From assembly GCA_030141605.1 (NCBI GenBank), contig JAQGDQ010000085.1, positions 312,001 to 372,000 of the forward strand: a stretch of 60,000 nt of DNA. The letters run 5' to 3'. Each line of letters begins with the position of its first letter. The stretch's first letter is position 1. Shown here in pieces: positions 35,801-45,320 of the stretch. The translations under genes were made by a program, and so were the position numbers. The notes beneath the pieces are model-generated. The model was given only the letters and a program-made list of their open reading frames with translations, did no database searches and had not been told where the DNA came from. Source of the stretch: Tubiluchus corallicola (lineage: Eukaryota; Priapulida; Priapulimorpha; Priapulimorphida; Tubiluchidae).

Positions 35801-38800
35801 GTCATACATTTACATATCAGGTATGCTGTTGTATAAACAACAAATTTTGTGCAGCTTAATTAAACAAAAGGAAAATCACACAGCTAAATTTTCTGCTTAC
35901 AGAGAGTCTGAAGTGAGATGGGTAGCGATTGTGCACTTCTGAAGTGAAGTGATTGGGATCAGGTCGGGGTAGTTTGCTTTCTTCATCCAGCAAATCAAAC
36001 AACCCCACAGCTTTGTTCTCTATCAAATCTGCAAAATAAACGAGAATTGCAATCAGATATTCGCTGTACATCTACAGCCTTATCCAAGTCAGCGTACAAA
36101 GTAACCAAACATGATTAGGATCTAGTGACGGTCGGTGGGATGATTAAGCAAAAAAGTGACTAATCATTACTTAAACATTCTATTTTTGATAACTTACATT
36201 TAAAAAATATAATTTTAATAAATGCCTGTACCATTTTACTAGCTTGTCCCTGAACATGATTCAATGGCTAAAAACAGTTGCACTCAATAGTCAACTAGTA
36301 ATTTGACATAGCAGAGCCTTATGGTACGTTCAGAATAGAGAGTTTTCTCTCGCAAGTTCTCTCTGAGAGTAAATTTGCAAATATGAACGGCCTTTTAAGT
36401 TCTTGTACAAGTTGACACTCTCAGCAAATCTCGCCGAGTTTGCAATAACGTGTGAGAGAATTTGTAAAGCCGTTCACACTTACAAGTTTACTCTCAGGGA
36501 GAACTTGCATTAAGAACTTACGAGAACTCTACAGTCCAAACTTAGTCAATGTTCTCCAGCTGTCACATATAAGAAATTACTGGAATCTTATACTTACAAA
36601 CCTTCAGATTAAAAAATAAAAACGTGCTAGAAAACATTTTAGTTCAATTTACAAAATATTCTCACTGGGATCCCAACTATTGCTAGCTGTTTAATTACAA
36701 CACATCATCACACTAATTATTGAATCTGGAAAAACTTCAATTTTCTGCAGAAAAGTACAGCTGCACTCTATAAAGTAATCTAGCCCAATAAATCCACCCG
36801 TATTTTATGGGCAAATCATGTGATTACTATAGCTTTAACAGCAGCAATAAATAAAATTGCAATGCTACAAATGTCACATATAAACCTTGCACAGCAAATT
36901 TAGAACTCCACGCAGATCATTAACATTTCAACGGGGGCAAGACTAAAACACCTGGCAATAACATAATTATACATAATTTAGAACTAAAATTTCTGCCTGC
37001 TACTGTAAGAATTATTTATGAAAACAAGCATTATAGACAAGGAATTACCTATACAATCCTGATTGTCAATATAAGTGACAGTCCTTAGTCCAAGGCCCTC
37101 TTTCTGATAGAGAGCTTGTTCGTCTTTCAAAATTCTCTCATTAAAGAACTGTTGTAATTTCTCGTTGCAGTAATTAATGCAGAACTGTTCGAAACTGTTG
37201 ATGGGGAAGTACTCTAAATCAAACAGAAGTACAATCGATAAGTAAAATTAATAAATTTCACAGAACTGTTTACTGTTTTGAAACAAGGGACTCAAGACTT
37301 AGCCAAATGTTAATAAATAAGATGAATAAACGCTTTTTTCATCTGAGAATTCTTGTGCTCTGAAAAATTAAAAACACTGTAAAAATTGGAATTCAAAGCT
37401 TTGTCAAAAACAAATAACTATTGCTCGAATGGTGCACATTTAATTTTATAGAACAGTATTTGGGCTGAACCTTTGCTAATTTATAGTTTTTCAATATCTT
37501 ATTTTCTTCTCCCCCAAACAAGAATGTCATTAAGTATATGAAATTTCAAATGTTCACAATGAAATCAGCATTTCATTACAAACTTTACTCAGCAAATTAA
37601 CTAAGAGCTAAAACAATATAGGGTACGAACCTAACTTACAGACATAACAACCAAACCCACAGAAAATGTATCCAGCCACTACTAACAGCTATATGTTTTG
37701 TACACATTATTACTACATAATTATTTGTAAACATTTATTTACCAAACCCCGCTATGTCAAGGACGCCTATGTAATTTGCTGTAGCTTTCAACGGGATACA
37801 CTGATTTATTCTCTTCACAATGTAGTCAAACAAACGTGAGTAAATGGCCTTGGCTAAAGCATCTCTTGCATTGCAAGCTTCATAGGTCTTCAGTGGAACT
37901 CTGTTTAAAGAAGATAAACAGCTATCCATTAAACAAACAAATAAACAAGTAAACAAGTGCATGTATAGGTACTACATTTCATAAGTGTAACTGCCCCCAT
38001 TGAATTTATTCCTTTATTGGATGGTGCTGCTGTCTCTTTTGGCAGTAGCACAGGGAACAATGCATTGTTCCACTGTTGGGCAGACAACGTACACGGCTGC
38101 CTGTTAAAACATGGTGAAATTATACAAGTTTACGAGATCATTAGTTATTGCGATAATAGATTGTATTGTCAGCTTATTATATTGCAGTCTGAGTTTGAAG
38201 TGATGCTCGATGTGCTTACATTGATAATTGCATAATAAACTTTCTGATAGTTAAACACTAATCCAGATTTGCAACATTTTTATAATTTCCGTTGGACTCA
38301 TTCAGTGCGAAAGAGCCGCCATACTGCAGCACACTTGTTAAAATAAGTTACTATATATATAACTAATTCTCACAATCATTATTATGAAAATTAATATAAA
38401 ATACTGCAATAAGTGAACAGAAAGAAAAAAATGTCGTTCTATAACAAATGAATGAACTTACTTAATAACAGTCCCTTTAACTCCTCCCTTACTTTGCATA
38501 ACTCTTGCTGTCAAGGCTTCCCGAAGTTCATCTCTTTCCAAGCCAAACACCGCAGCCGTTAGAGCAAGGGCATTTTCTCCTGTGGTTGATATAACCGATC
38601 CACCTACAGTTAGCAAAATGGTGCAAGTGTAGTAAGTCCTACATGGGGCTCTTCATCAAAAACCATCAATTAATCCCAATTTTATCATGACGAGATAAAG
38701 ATTATAAGGCTGTCAAGTTTATAGTGACCCAGCCTGGTGACCAAAAGAAATTTATGTGACTTTCCACTTTTTAGCAACATTTTGTAACCTGTTCATACCA

Positions 38801-41800
38801 AGGTATACAGAAAGCGCGTACAAGCATTTTGTAGATTGTGCAAAAGAAACTATATGGAAAGCATGGGAGCAGCCTGTCAAGAGATATAATCATGATGTAC
38901 AGTATGAGAAAAATTGAAGAATCAACAGCTAACACTTATTGGCCCTTATGATAACTGAATTTATTTGTTTACAAGTATTAAATATAACAATGGTGGCTCA
39001 TTTTTATGTCAAGTAAGACATAATTGCCATATATAAAATTGTAAAAGTAAAATTTACATAGGTCAGGAGTTTATGTGAACAAAAGGCCTTCTAGAAAAAA
39101 AACGTCTTTAGAAAAACTTCAGATAGCTTAATAAGACTTAACCTTACTCGAATGAGTTTCACTCATATCATTCAGTACCTTTGGCATCTTTCTGATTTTC
39201 TTCAAATGTGATGTTGCCTAGATGAAGCACACTAGCCACAACTGCAAAAACGTCCATGCATTCCGTTTCAGTGAATCCCAGTTGTAACATTGCACGCTGT
39301 GTGAGACCGAAATCTGTCATGTCGTCTAGCACCGGATCTGTCAGACAGCCCTTTTTCAAATACTGCAACATGAAAGATATGTGAAGAACTGGCCTCTTGC
39401 TAACACAGCGGCAAGACTACAAAGAATTATGAGTCTTACATGTTACATATTCAAATAAAGGGCAAAATAATTTGGCAAAAGGGATCGTACCTCTTTGCTT
39501 TTCCGATTAGCATTTAGCTGAGCATCACTTTCTGCAGTACAGAAGTATTGTGTATTGCCTCGATTCAAGTACTGAAAAAATAATATGCGAATAAAACTTC
39601 AAACAAAATCTTTTGTAAGTACATTTTATAAGCTGAACGAACAAGCTCTATGTTACTAATTAAATGTAACATAACTAACTATGTTACAAACCAAGCATTG
39701 TCACTTATCAAATCACTTATCACTTGTCAATAAAAATTAAGCCTTGTTAATCACAAATCCAAATAATTTCTTACATGGTACTGATCGGGGTTGCCAACTC
39801 GCAAGCTCTTCCTGATCTGGTCAGAAGCCCCGGCGCACATCTGGTAGAAAATATGATAATTTCTCTCATGACTGTTCTGTACGCATATCCTCGACTTCTC
39901 CAACAAGTAATGAGAAATATAACCGCCCTCGACCTGGCCCTTGTTGTTGAAATGTATTTCCACGAACTTGCCAAAACGTGAACTGTTGTTGTTGCGTACT
40001 GTCTTAGCATTGCCAAATGCTTCCAGTAAAGGATTGGCTGAAAGTGCAAATGAACACAAGGTGACATTGTTACATAGCAAATAAGTTCAAAGCAAATTAC
40101 AAAGTCTCACTTTGCATAAGTGCATTAGAATTCTGGGTAAGACTAGCTGTCTAATTTGTGATCCTAATGTGTACATCACACTTACAACGATTAATGGCTA
40201 ATACATTAAAGAAAGAGGTTCTGAAAAAGTGTGAGTCATTTAGCATTTAGAACTTGTGGTTTCTAAGGCGCACACTCTAACATTTCACCTATCAACTCAA
40301 TGTAGCACAGCAAGTCTGAAATCTCATCTTAGCAATATACAACCAATCAGAACCACCTATCGCCTATCCCACACCTGTTGCAATTCTGGTTGTCATTCCA
40401 ACAATTTAAATTATGTACCCTGAATGTGAAATGTCTAATGAAACTCGTTCTGGTAACTGAACAGCATGGATGACACAGTCACATATGTGAAACATAAAAA
40501 GCATATAAGAAACTTCCATAAACTTACCCTGTAAAATACGTTCCTCAATGGGCCCTGCATGTGTACCCCAATTTTCTGTTAGATATCGCAATATGTATTT
40601 TGTGCTCTCTGTCTTGCCAGCACCCGATTCACCACTGACGATTATAGATTGACTTTCTTTCAATGTTCTCATATCACGGTATGCTTTGTCGGCTACAGCA
40701 AACAAAATCAGGAGAAATTAATGTCTGTTAGAATTTCTGTGTGAACGATCATTAATGTTAATCAAATGAAAATGATGGATTATACGATCAATAAACATCT
40801 AACAGCAGAGCCAATTGGCTTAATTAAATTTTGATACTAAACTTGAAAGACAAGAAACATGAAACAGTTGACATGCAGCCCGGATATGAAAAGAGTGATT
40901 GAGCGATCTAATACTGAAAATGCTAAATTGGATTGATAAGGGATGAAATTTGGACTGCCTTGACCAATAGATGCTGTGGCCTAGTGGTCAAGGTATTTAA
41001 AATTGAGCAGAACATCTCTAGTTCAAATCCAGGCTGCATCCCAACTTTTTTACATTTCTCGTCTTTCAAGTTTTCAATTAAAATGTAATTAATTGCGGAT
41101 TTATAACATCATGACAGAATCATTTAGCCACAAAATGTTTAATATTTGCAAAACGCATTTTATACATGGAATAATTTTAGCGACAGTTACATCCATCGCT
41201 TCCTTTAACAACTACAATGAGTCCGTCATGGAAGAGACATGTCTGAGTTCTAATCATCATTACCTATTGCAAAGACATGAGGTGGCATAGTGCCGATTGA
41301 TCTTCCCTTGTATTTTTTAATCACATCCGCTGTATAAACCTGACTGATCGCTTTATATGGATTAACAGCAACTAAGATGTTAGCTACATATGTCTGGAAA
41401 GAAACAAGGAAAAAAACAAGTAATACATGTTACTTTAAACCACACACACATGCACACATATAGTGAGACTGTTTTGATACTAGTAAATATTCAGTATAAG
41501 TTTCAATGTGCCAAGTGAACAGTGATGGTTTACAGGAAGAGACTCTGCAGTGCCTTCAAAATATTTTAGTTGAATACAGCCATATAAAATCCTGTAACTT
41601 CTGTAGGGGACTCACAGCCGAGTGGTTACGTAGCCATGTTTGGTGTGAATGCTTTGTGACCACTTAGGTTTGATACTCGTTCTGTGCAGTTGCACTTGCC
41701 ATACTGATTCTGGCTGTTTCCGAGTAGAAGAAAAATGTACATTCAAATGTCGCTGAGATACCTATGCTGGTTCACTGGCTCATCGTACAGAGATACTGTT

Positions 41801-44713
41801 ATTAATGAATTAAATTTCGGTCTCATTACAAACAGTATTGGTGAGTACATACATCTAGTATGCCCAAGTGTATTGCTGAGTCAACCCAGAATATAGAAAT
41901 TTGTCTTTAGGACATAGATCAAAACAACTTACTGAAAAGATTCATGGTCTCACGATTATGCATATTGAAATGCATGATGAAGTTTGCAGATTAAAATGTA
42001 TATAAAAAAATTAAGATATGATATGCAGTTTAAAAATCACTTATATACCCACCCTACCAAATAAAATTAAAAGTTAAAAATATGACATGTTGAATTATGA
42101 AGTAAAAATGTTTCGTGCATTAGTGGCAGTAAATTTACAGCAAGCAGCAGCATTGAAACCATAAAGATCAAATGAATGATGGAAATTCATACAGAAGCAC
42201 TTAAACTAGATTAATTGAGTACTGAACTATAGTGACGTTATAAGCTGAAATGAAATAGAGGCATAAATTTTTAATGATTATGGATCATAAATGTAACAAA
42301 GGAATTAAAATTAAAATGTATCGTCAATAGAAAAACTGAGGGTTAAAGTTTACAATTCCCATACACAAGAAATTAGGGTATTTAAATTGAGTGGGGAATT
42401 GTAAACAGTGGCGGACTAGCCCACCGATATATCGGGAAATTTCCCGGTGGGCTTCAATGTGACCATCCCTTTAGAAATATCTGAAAAAAGTGAAAACTAA
42501 AAAAAATAAAATTATTGTGTAGATTCTGGGAAGATTTAAATAAGGATTCTTTGATGTTATAATTTCTCTTGTTAGATGACAGATACTCTCAATTCCTGGT
42601 TTGATGAAGCTTTTTTCATTTTTACGGACATTTTTAAATTTGTTTTGGTTGATGAGATATTAAGCACATTATAAGAAATATTCCTTCAGTAAATCAAAAT
42701 TTGAGGCATCGGGTAAAAAGTGCAAAATATTTTTGTTACATCACGAAAAATAGCCATACATACGCAATGCCCGTTACAAATTATTCAACATAACAGCAAT
42801 ATAAGATTTGCAATGAAATTATGTATTGCAAAAACGAGGAATAGTCTCCTTATTTCATTTTATTTTTTGTTGTTGTCGTTAATATAGTATGCACACTTAA
42901 TGTGCATAGTAGAAATTTAGGGCAATTAGCAAGTGGCTCATATACCAGTACAACGTAAAAAACTCACGTTAAAACAATGTGCTTTCCATTTGACTGGCCC
43001 CTTTTACTTTACAAGTTTTCCCAGTAGAAATTTTTTAGACCCAGTCCGCCACTGATTGTAAACTCCTTCCAAACTGAGACATGACTCGAAACACGCAAAC
43101 TGACAGCCAAATGCAATAATGCTGCATTATTAAACTATTGATCAATATGAAATTCTTGAGTTCCTATAAACAACTTACACATTATAAACCTGGACGACAG
43201 CCAGTAGCAATTTATGAACACATTTCTTATCAAATTTACTTCAAAACTCTTGAAACTAAGAATTTTACTTTTTTGCAACGACCTTCGGACTATAGAGTCA
43301 CTATATACGCTTGTATCAACTTGAAAATGGGCGATTATTACCAGACTGCCTAACAACTACTGTATCTAGCTAATACTTACGTATATTTGGTCTCGCTGAT
43401 AACGCAACCGAACATTATTCAGTAAAGTAGCTTCATTCAAATACATCAGTGCACCTAAACGGTATCATGACAGTATGATCATTTATAAGAAACTACAAAA
43501 TATATTTATTTTATGCTTCTAGATTCGTCTAAACGTGAATGGGCACAATTGGTAATGATATGAAGCACATTAAATTAATTAATTTAAAGAAGAATGTTTT
43601 AATTTTACTCACAATTGTCATCTACATCTTTGTTGTCATCATCCTCAGCTGCATGCACTCGACTGTAAGCTTCCTCGATAAACTGTAAATTATCAAATAC
43701 AAATAAAACGCAAATAAAACTGATTGATGTTCATTACAAAACAAGGTCAACAACATTCTCAAATCTCAAATGTTTAAAACTGCGAACAATGCCACAGTTA
43801 ATTTCGTGTCGATGACATTTAGAGTGTGCAAAGTTATTCAAACCATTCTCATCAGTCAGACAAAACTCTATAATCGATATTTATGTTTTTGTATCAAAGG
43901 TAATCAAAATAATCAATTAGTAATTAGCAAGATGAGAAAGCACTTATGATTATAATATATACTACCTGATCACATCAAAATTCAGAAAGCATGATGTAGT
44001 GATGAGTGTGATAAATTTTGCTATGAATTGTTGAAAAATGTCAGGTATCAATTACTTTGGCAGGTAATCAGTTAGTAGATGATTATATTTTTCGCGTAAA
44101 AATTTCAACTTTGGCACTAAAAAATATATAGCCTGCTAAAAAAACTATTTCAAGCCCAATTATGCGGTATATGTGCAAACAAATTGAATTGAATGAACAG
44201 CAACTTTCAAAGCTTACGACGCTGAATTAGTGTAGTCGTATGATAATCCCTAATTGCTTAACTAGCCAACTATTAGATATGAAATGAGTAATCAATTACT
44301 TAACGAAAAATAATCAGTAACTAGTTTCTGGTATCGCCCATCATCAGCCTGATGAGAAACTTGGCGAAACGCACACGTTTCCATGAACTCAGTAAACAGC
44401 TCATACTGACGTGCTTTTTTTTTCATTGGTTGTAGTACATTGAAGAGTTTACCTATGAAGTCACCCTGCTTCTGTTGCAACTTCGTTTTCACATAGTGAG
44501 CTTGTTCTTAATATTTCCAAAATTTATTAACGTGCGACCATTCAACAGACGGCCAGAGTAACCATAGTTGAATAAGCTGGCTGAACACATACAAACCTTT
44601 CCAGGAGTAACATAAGGTTCCACAAAAATAGTATCACTTGATATGTCAACTATTTCCCCAAGAATGAAGCCATCCCTAGGATGGGGTGCCCATACTTTCC
44701 GGTGCTCCTCCAT
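23669..44713 (-). CDS. MYO6: Myosin VI heavy chain, complete (26 coding exons)
   Basis: Unconventional myosin that moves toward the minus end of actin; acts in endocytosis, Golgi organisation, protrusions and spermatogenesis. Exons (minus): 44597..44713, 43613..43682, 43381..43454, 41264..41393, 40528..40692, 39775..40037, 39491..39571, 39179..39362, 38462..38603, 37743..37900, 37049..37213, 35901..36028, 34927..35022, 34091..34291, 33406..33499, 32883..33013, 32157..32364, 30995..31085, 30391..30541, 28939..29156, 27910..28106, 27263..27403, 25897..26028, 25444..25500, 24838..25068, 23669..23820. They sum to 3,777 nt (1,258 aa), near the usual ~1,255-1,290. P-loop GESGAGKT 151-158; switch I NNNSSRFG 201-208; TEDS Thr406; switch II DIAGFE 457-462; reverse-gear insert and converter about 770-810; IQ about 814-832; charged single alpha-helix about 905-1010; RRL 1082-1084; WWY 1181-1183. 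All key motor residues are intact. One intron is GC-AG. Confidence 0.97.
24838..25068 (-). CDS. MYO6: MYO6 exon 25: cargo-binding domain with WWY
   Basis: Encodes [20 protein letters not shown], the [11 protein letters not shown] block, and [20 protein letters not shown] to LLIAG. WWY (1181-1183) is the Dab2-type binding motif. Confidence 0.96.
25444..25500 (-). CDS. MYO6: MYO6 exon 24: small symmetric tail exon (possible cassette)
   Basis: A 57-nt exon encoding [19 protein letters not shown] (1113-1131), with acceptor ttttctag| and donor |GTGACT. Both borders are phase 1, so skipping it keeps the frame. It falls in the tail region where vertebrate MYO6 has alternative inserts. Coding status rests on frame and splice sites, not on family similarity. 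Confidence 0.7.
25897..26028 (-). CDS. MYO6: MYO6 exon 23: RRL adaptor site
   Basis: Encodes [28 protein letters not shown] and [14 protein letters not shown] (1082-1084) is the binding site for adaptors such as optineurin/NDP52-type proteins in vertebrates. Confidence 0.96.
27263..27403 (-). CDS. MYO6: MYO6 exon 22: distal tail
   Basis: Encodes [20 protein letters not shown] to LRDTINTSC, with the conserved [20 protein letters not shown]. It is shorter than the vertebrate equivalent before this block. Confidence 0.93.
27910..28106 (-). CDS. MYO6: MYO6 exon 21: rest of single alpha-helix
   Basis: Encodes [20 protein letters not shown] to [11 protein letters not shown], with the myosin VI block [15 protein letters not shown]. 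Flanks ccttacag| and |GTATGT. Confidence 0.95.
28939..29156 (-). CDS. MYO6: MYO6 exon 20: start of single alpha-helix
   Basis: Encodes [20 protein letters not shown] and then alternating Glu/Arg/Lys blocks such as [20 protein letters not shown]. This E-R-K pattern is the single-alpha-helix domain. Flanks cttgtag| and |GTACGT. Confidence 0.94.
30354..30374 (+). repeat. (TA)n microsatellite next to MYO6 exon 19 donor
   Basis: About ten TA dinucleotides lying within 40 nt of the splice donor in intron 19. Confidence 0.85.
30391..30541 (-). CDS. MYO6: MYO6 exon 19: lever-arm extension
   Basis: Encodes [20 protein letters not shown] to SIRKIK, the proximal tail three-helix bundle that extends the lever arm. 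It is less conserved than the motor. A (TA)n tract begins about 17 nt after the donor. Confidence 0.88.
30995..31085 (-). CDS. MYO6: MYO6 exon 18: IQ motif
   Basis: Encodes [20 protein letters not shown] and [10 protein letters not shown]. The IQ-like light-chain site is [18 protein letters not shown]. Flanks tattcag| and |GTATGA, phase 2 out. Confidence 0.93.
32155..32156 (-). other. Non-canonical GC splice donor (MYO6 intron 17)
   Basis: Exon 17 ends ...ATT AAA T|GCAAGT and exon 18 begins TA AAA AAC. Joined here the protein reads SVIKLKNKIKWR, matching myosin VI without a gap. GCAAGT is the usual donor form of GC-AG introns. The nearest GT donor, at 32151-32152, would shift the frame into an early stop. 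Confidence 0.9.
32157..32364 (-). CDS. MYO6: MYO6 exon 17: converter and reverse-gear insert
   Basis: Encodes [40 protein letters not shown] and the calmodulin-binding insert [20 protein letters not shown] to SVIK. This insert makes myosin VI minus-end-directed. The exon must end at AAAT|GCAAGT, a GC donor, to stay in frame. Confidence 0.93.
32883..33013 (-). CDS. MYO6: MYO6 exon 16
   Basis: Encodes [20 protein letters not shown] to DPRMFCK, the start of the converter. Flanks ttgtag| and |GTCAGC. Confidence 0.95.
33199..33214 (+). repeat. Poly(C) tract of 16
   Basis: An uninterrupted C16 run, so G16 on the MYO6 sense strand in intron 15. It may form quadruplex-like structure and is prone to length error in sequencing. 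Confidence 0.85.
33406..33499 (-). CDS. MYO6: MYO6 exon 15
   Basis: Encodes [20 protein letters not shown] and [11 protein letters not shown], the invariant F-I-R-C-x-K-P-N actin-site block. Flanks gtaaacag| and |GTATTT. Confidence 0.96.
34091..34291 (-). CDS. MYO6: MYO6 exon 14
   Basis: Encodes [20 protein letters not shown] to LMTKLRST, including actin-binding loop 2 around NQILKGK. Phase 0 at both ends. Confidence 0.95.
34440..34910 (+). repeat. Dispersed repeat of ~470 bp, copy A (MYO6 intron 13)
   Basis: It aligns end to end with 46140-46640, with shared blocks such as GCGCTTACCT/GCTTACCTGCTTGAAAG, GAAAAGAAAATTC, ACAGTAA...TTAGTTAGTGAAG, ATGCAAT/AATGCTATCTAAACTT, GCTCTGTATGCAAT and AAAATTTCAAG. 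It is diverged and has no ORF; probably a non-autonomous transposon family. Confidence 0.8.
34927..35022 (-). CDS. MYO6: MYO6 exon 13
   Basis: Encodes [20 protein letters not shown] and [12 protein letters not shown] (32 residues), the H-F-A-G-x-V-x-Y motif. Phase 0 at both ends, flanks gttag| and |GTAAGT. Confidence 0.95.
35338..35412 (+). repeat. (GAC)n(TAC)n trinucleotide microsatellite
   Basis: GACGACGACGACGAC passes into repeated TAC/ACT triplets with interruptions, in MYO6 intron 12. An ORF with a poly-Val run on the minus strand is an artefact of this repeat. Confidence 0.9.
35901..36028 (-). CDS. MYO6: MYO6 exon 12
   Basis: Encodes [20 protein letters not shown] to SHFRLS, the myosin L-D-E-E block. 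Flanks tttgcag| and |GTAAGC. Confidence 0.95.
36325..36545. mobile_element. Hairpin MITE-like element (MYO6 intron 11)
   Basis: The left part (GAGTTTTCTCTCGCAAGTTC, TCTCTGAGAGTAAATTTGCA, GAACGGCC) recurs in inverse on the right (GCCGTTCACACTTACAAGTT, TACTCTCAGGGAGAACTTGC). Arms are about 70 bp with mismatches, around a ~75-bp centre. No target duplication was identified with confidence. Confidence 0.75.
37049..37213 (-). CDS. MYO6: MYO6 exon 11: relay helix
   Basis: Encodes [40 protein letters not shown] and the NQDCI end. This is the myosin relay helix. Flanks gatttag| and |GTAATT. Confidence 0.96.
37743..37900 (-). CDS. MYO6: MYO6 exon 10: switch II start
   Basis: Encodes [20 protein letters not shown] to [12 protein letters not shown]; the next exon completes the switch II Glu. 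Flanks aaacag| and |GTAAAT. Confidence 0.96.
38462..38603 (-). CDS. MYO6: MYO6 exon 9: cardiomyopathy-loop and TEDS site
   Basis: Encodes [20 protein letters not shown] to GGVKGTVIK. Thr406 sits at the TEDS position, 16 residues before DALAK, as in other myosin VI proteins. Flanks actgtag| and |GTAAGT. Confidence 0.94.
39179..39362 (-). CDS. MYO6: MYO6 exon 8
   Basis: Encodes [20 protein letters not shown] to NQKDAK, with the myosin block [14 protein letters not shown]. Flanks gttgcag| and |GTACTG, phase 1 out. Confidence 0.95.
39491..39571 (-). CDS. MYO6: MYO6 exon 7
   Basis: A 27-residue exon, [27 protein letters not shown], in phase 0 at both ends. It matches the R-Y-L-N-R-G-C region of myosin VI. 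Flanks tttttcag| and |GTACGA. Confidence 0.92.
39775..40037 (-). CDS. MYO6: MYO6 exon 6: switch I
   Basis: Encodes [20 protein letters not shown] and RFGKF (switch I), then SHYLLEKSR and [13 protein letters not shown]. Flanks tttcag| and |GTAAGA. Confidence 0.96.
40528..40692 (-). CDS. MYO6: MYO6 exon 5: P-loop
   Basis: Encodes [20 protein letters not shown] followed by the ATP-binding [10 protein letters not shown] (151-160) and the helix after it, ending ILQ. Flanks gctgtag| and |GTAAGT. Confidence 0.96.
40970..41043 (+). mobile_element. tRNA-like SINE head (MYO6 intron 4)
   Basis: GATGCTG...CTGCATC can pair as an acceptor stem with one mismatch. It has an A box (TGGCCTAGTGGTCAAGG) and a B box (TAGTTCAAATCC). 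The T stem does not pair, so it is a degenerate tRNA-derived head rather than a working tRNA gene. Confidence 0.6.
41264..41393 (-). CDS. MYO6: MYO6 exon 4
   Basis: Encodes [20 protein letters not shown] to MPPHVFAI, including the invariant ILVAVNPY. Flanks tttccag| and |GTAATG, phase 1 out. Confidence 0.95.
41606..41772 (+). mobile_element. tRNA-derived SINE, family 2, copy 2 (MYO6 intron 3)
   Basis: A box CAGCCGAGTGGTTA and B-box-like GGTTTGATACTCG, then the same body as 6860-7011 (CCATACTGATTCTGGCTGTT, ACATTCAAATGT). Antisense to MYO6. Confidence 0.75.
42406..43054. mobile_element. Non-autonomous hAT-type MITE with 8-bp target duplication (MYO6 intron 3)
   Basis: Terminal inverted repeats CAGTGGCGGACTAG at the left and, read inversely, CAGTGGCGGACTGG at the right. 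The direct duplication ATTGTAAA flanks both sides (42398-42405 and 43055-43062), the 8-bp size used by hAT transposases. It is 649 bp long with no transposase ORF. Intact ends and duplication suggest a fairly young insertion. Confidence 0.92.
43381..43454 (-). CDS. MYO6: MYO6 exon 3
   Basis: Encodes [20 protein letters not shown] and RDQIY, the typical myosin L-N-E-x-x-L-L-N-N block. Flanks gtttag| and |GTAAGT. Confidence 0.95.
43613..43682 (-). CDS. MYO6: MYO6 exon 2
   Basis: Encodes [20 protein letters not shown] plus DDN and the first base of Cys. Flanks are atttacag| and |GTGAGT, phase 1 out. This is the acidic loop before the motor's first helix. Confidence 0.9.
43785..43905 (+). repeat. 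~115-bp dispersed repeat, copy A (MYO6 intron 1)
   Basis: Nearly identical to 46815-46940: GTTAATTTCGTGTCGATGAC, CAAAGTTATTCAAACCATTC, TATTTATGTTTTTGTATCAA. Its high identity contrasts with the diverged 470-bp repeat. Confidence 0.9.
43905..44346. mobile_element. AATCAATTA-rich MITE-like element (MYO6 intron 1)
   Basis: Several copies of GTAATCAATTACTT-like sequence occur at both ends, and the right end read inversely is GATGGGCGATACCAGAAACT, similar to the termini of the element at 3027-3424. Boundaries are approximate. Confidence 0.4.
44597..44713 (-). CDS. MYO6: MYO6 exon 1: N-terminal SH3-like region
   Basis: Encodes [20 protein letters not shown] and the next 19 residues to PGK. Donor AAG|GTTTGT. 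A good splice acceptor (ttcttcttgcag|TGAGCC, exon start 44744) lies 31 nt before the ATG, so a 5'UTR exon should exist further upstream. Confidence 0.95.
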
Positions 44714-44869
44714 TGCTGTTAACTAACTGTGTCCTGTTGGCTCACTGCAAGAAGAAACAACACTGCACTGAAATTAAAAAACAAACACCGCAAGTAAGAC
44801 TTTGAAGAATTAAACTACACATCTGTTGAGTCTGTCACATATGTAGTCTGTAGATAACTACAGATGGTC

Positions 44870-45320
44870 ATGAGTCATTATTATCTCATGACCGTGAGAT
44901 GGTTAAATTACCATCTTTACATTATAGAAGAGCTAGAGGTGATAGAATGCTACAAGTTTACCCATGGTGTGTATACCATCCCAGTTCCCTTTGGAGTTGA
45001 TATCTTAGCAGGACTAGAGGGCATAGGAAAAAATTGAAGAAACCATACTGTAGGGCATCTGTTAGGCAACATTATTTTTCATTGAGGATTGTTAACCTGT
45101 GGAATTCATTGTCAGATCATGTTATCACTGCCCTATAACTTAATATATTCAAGGTCAGGTTGGATCAGTATTGGAGAAGATTTTGGTATTAAAGCAAACC
45201 TCCATTTCTCCGCCAAGTAGGCACAGAATGTTATGATTTTATCACTAGCAGAGATGACGAGAACGTTGCACAGATCCAAGACCTTAAGCAACGCATCATT
45301 AAAGTAAAGTAAACTAAATA
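44870..45320 (+). mobile_element. CR1/L2-type LINE 3' fragment
   Basis: The plus-strand translation gives LPSLHYRRARGDRMLQVY (about 44909), then, in other frames, TRGHRKKLKKPYCRASVRQHYFSLRIVNLWNSL and NIFKVRLDQYW, typical of the C-terminus of CR1/L2 ORF2. It ends in a TAAAGTAAAGTAAACTAAA-type tail near 45300. Stops and frameshifts show it is dead. Confidence 0.8.

Noticed and set aside
40970-41043. Functional tRNA gene
   Set aside because: The acceptor stem and both boxes are present, but the T stem does not pair and no sound anticodon arm forms; called a SINE head instead.
44292-44492. 66-residue minus-strand ORF between MYO6 exons 1 and 2 (begins [20 protein letters not shown])
   Set aside because: It does not match myosin VI, exons 1 and 2 join in phase without it, and its end overlaps a MITE-like repeat.
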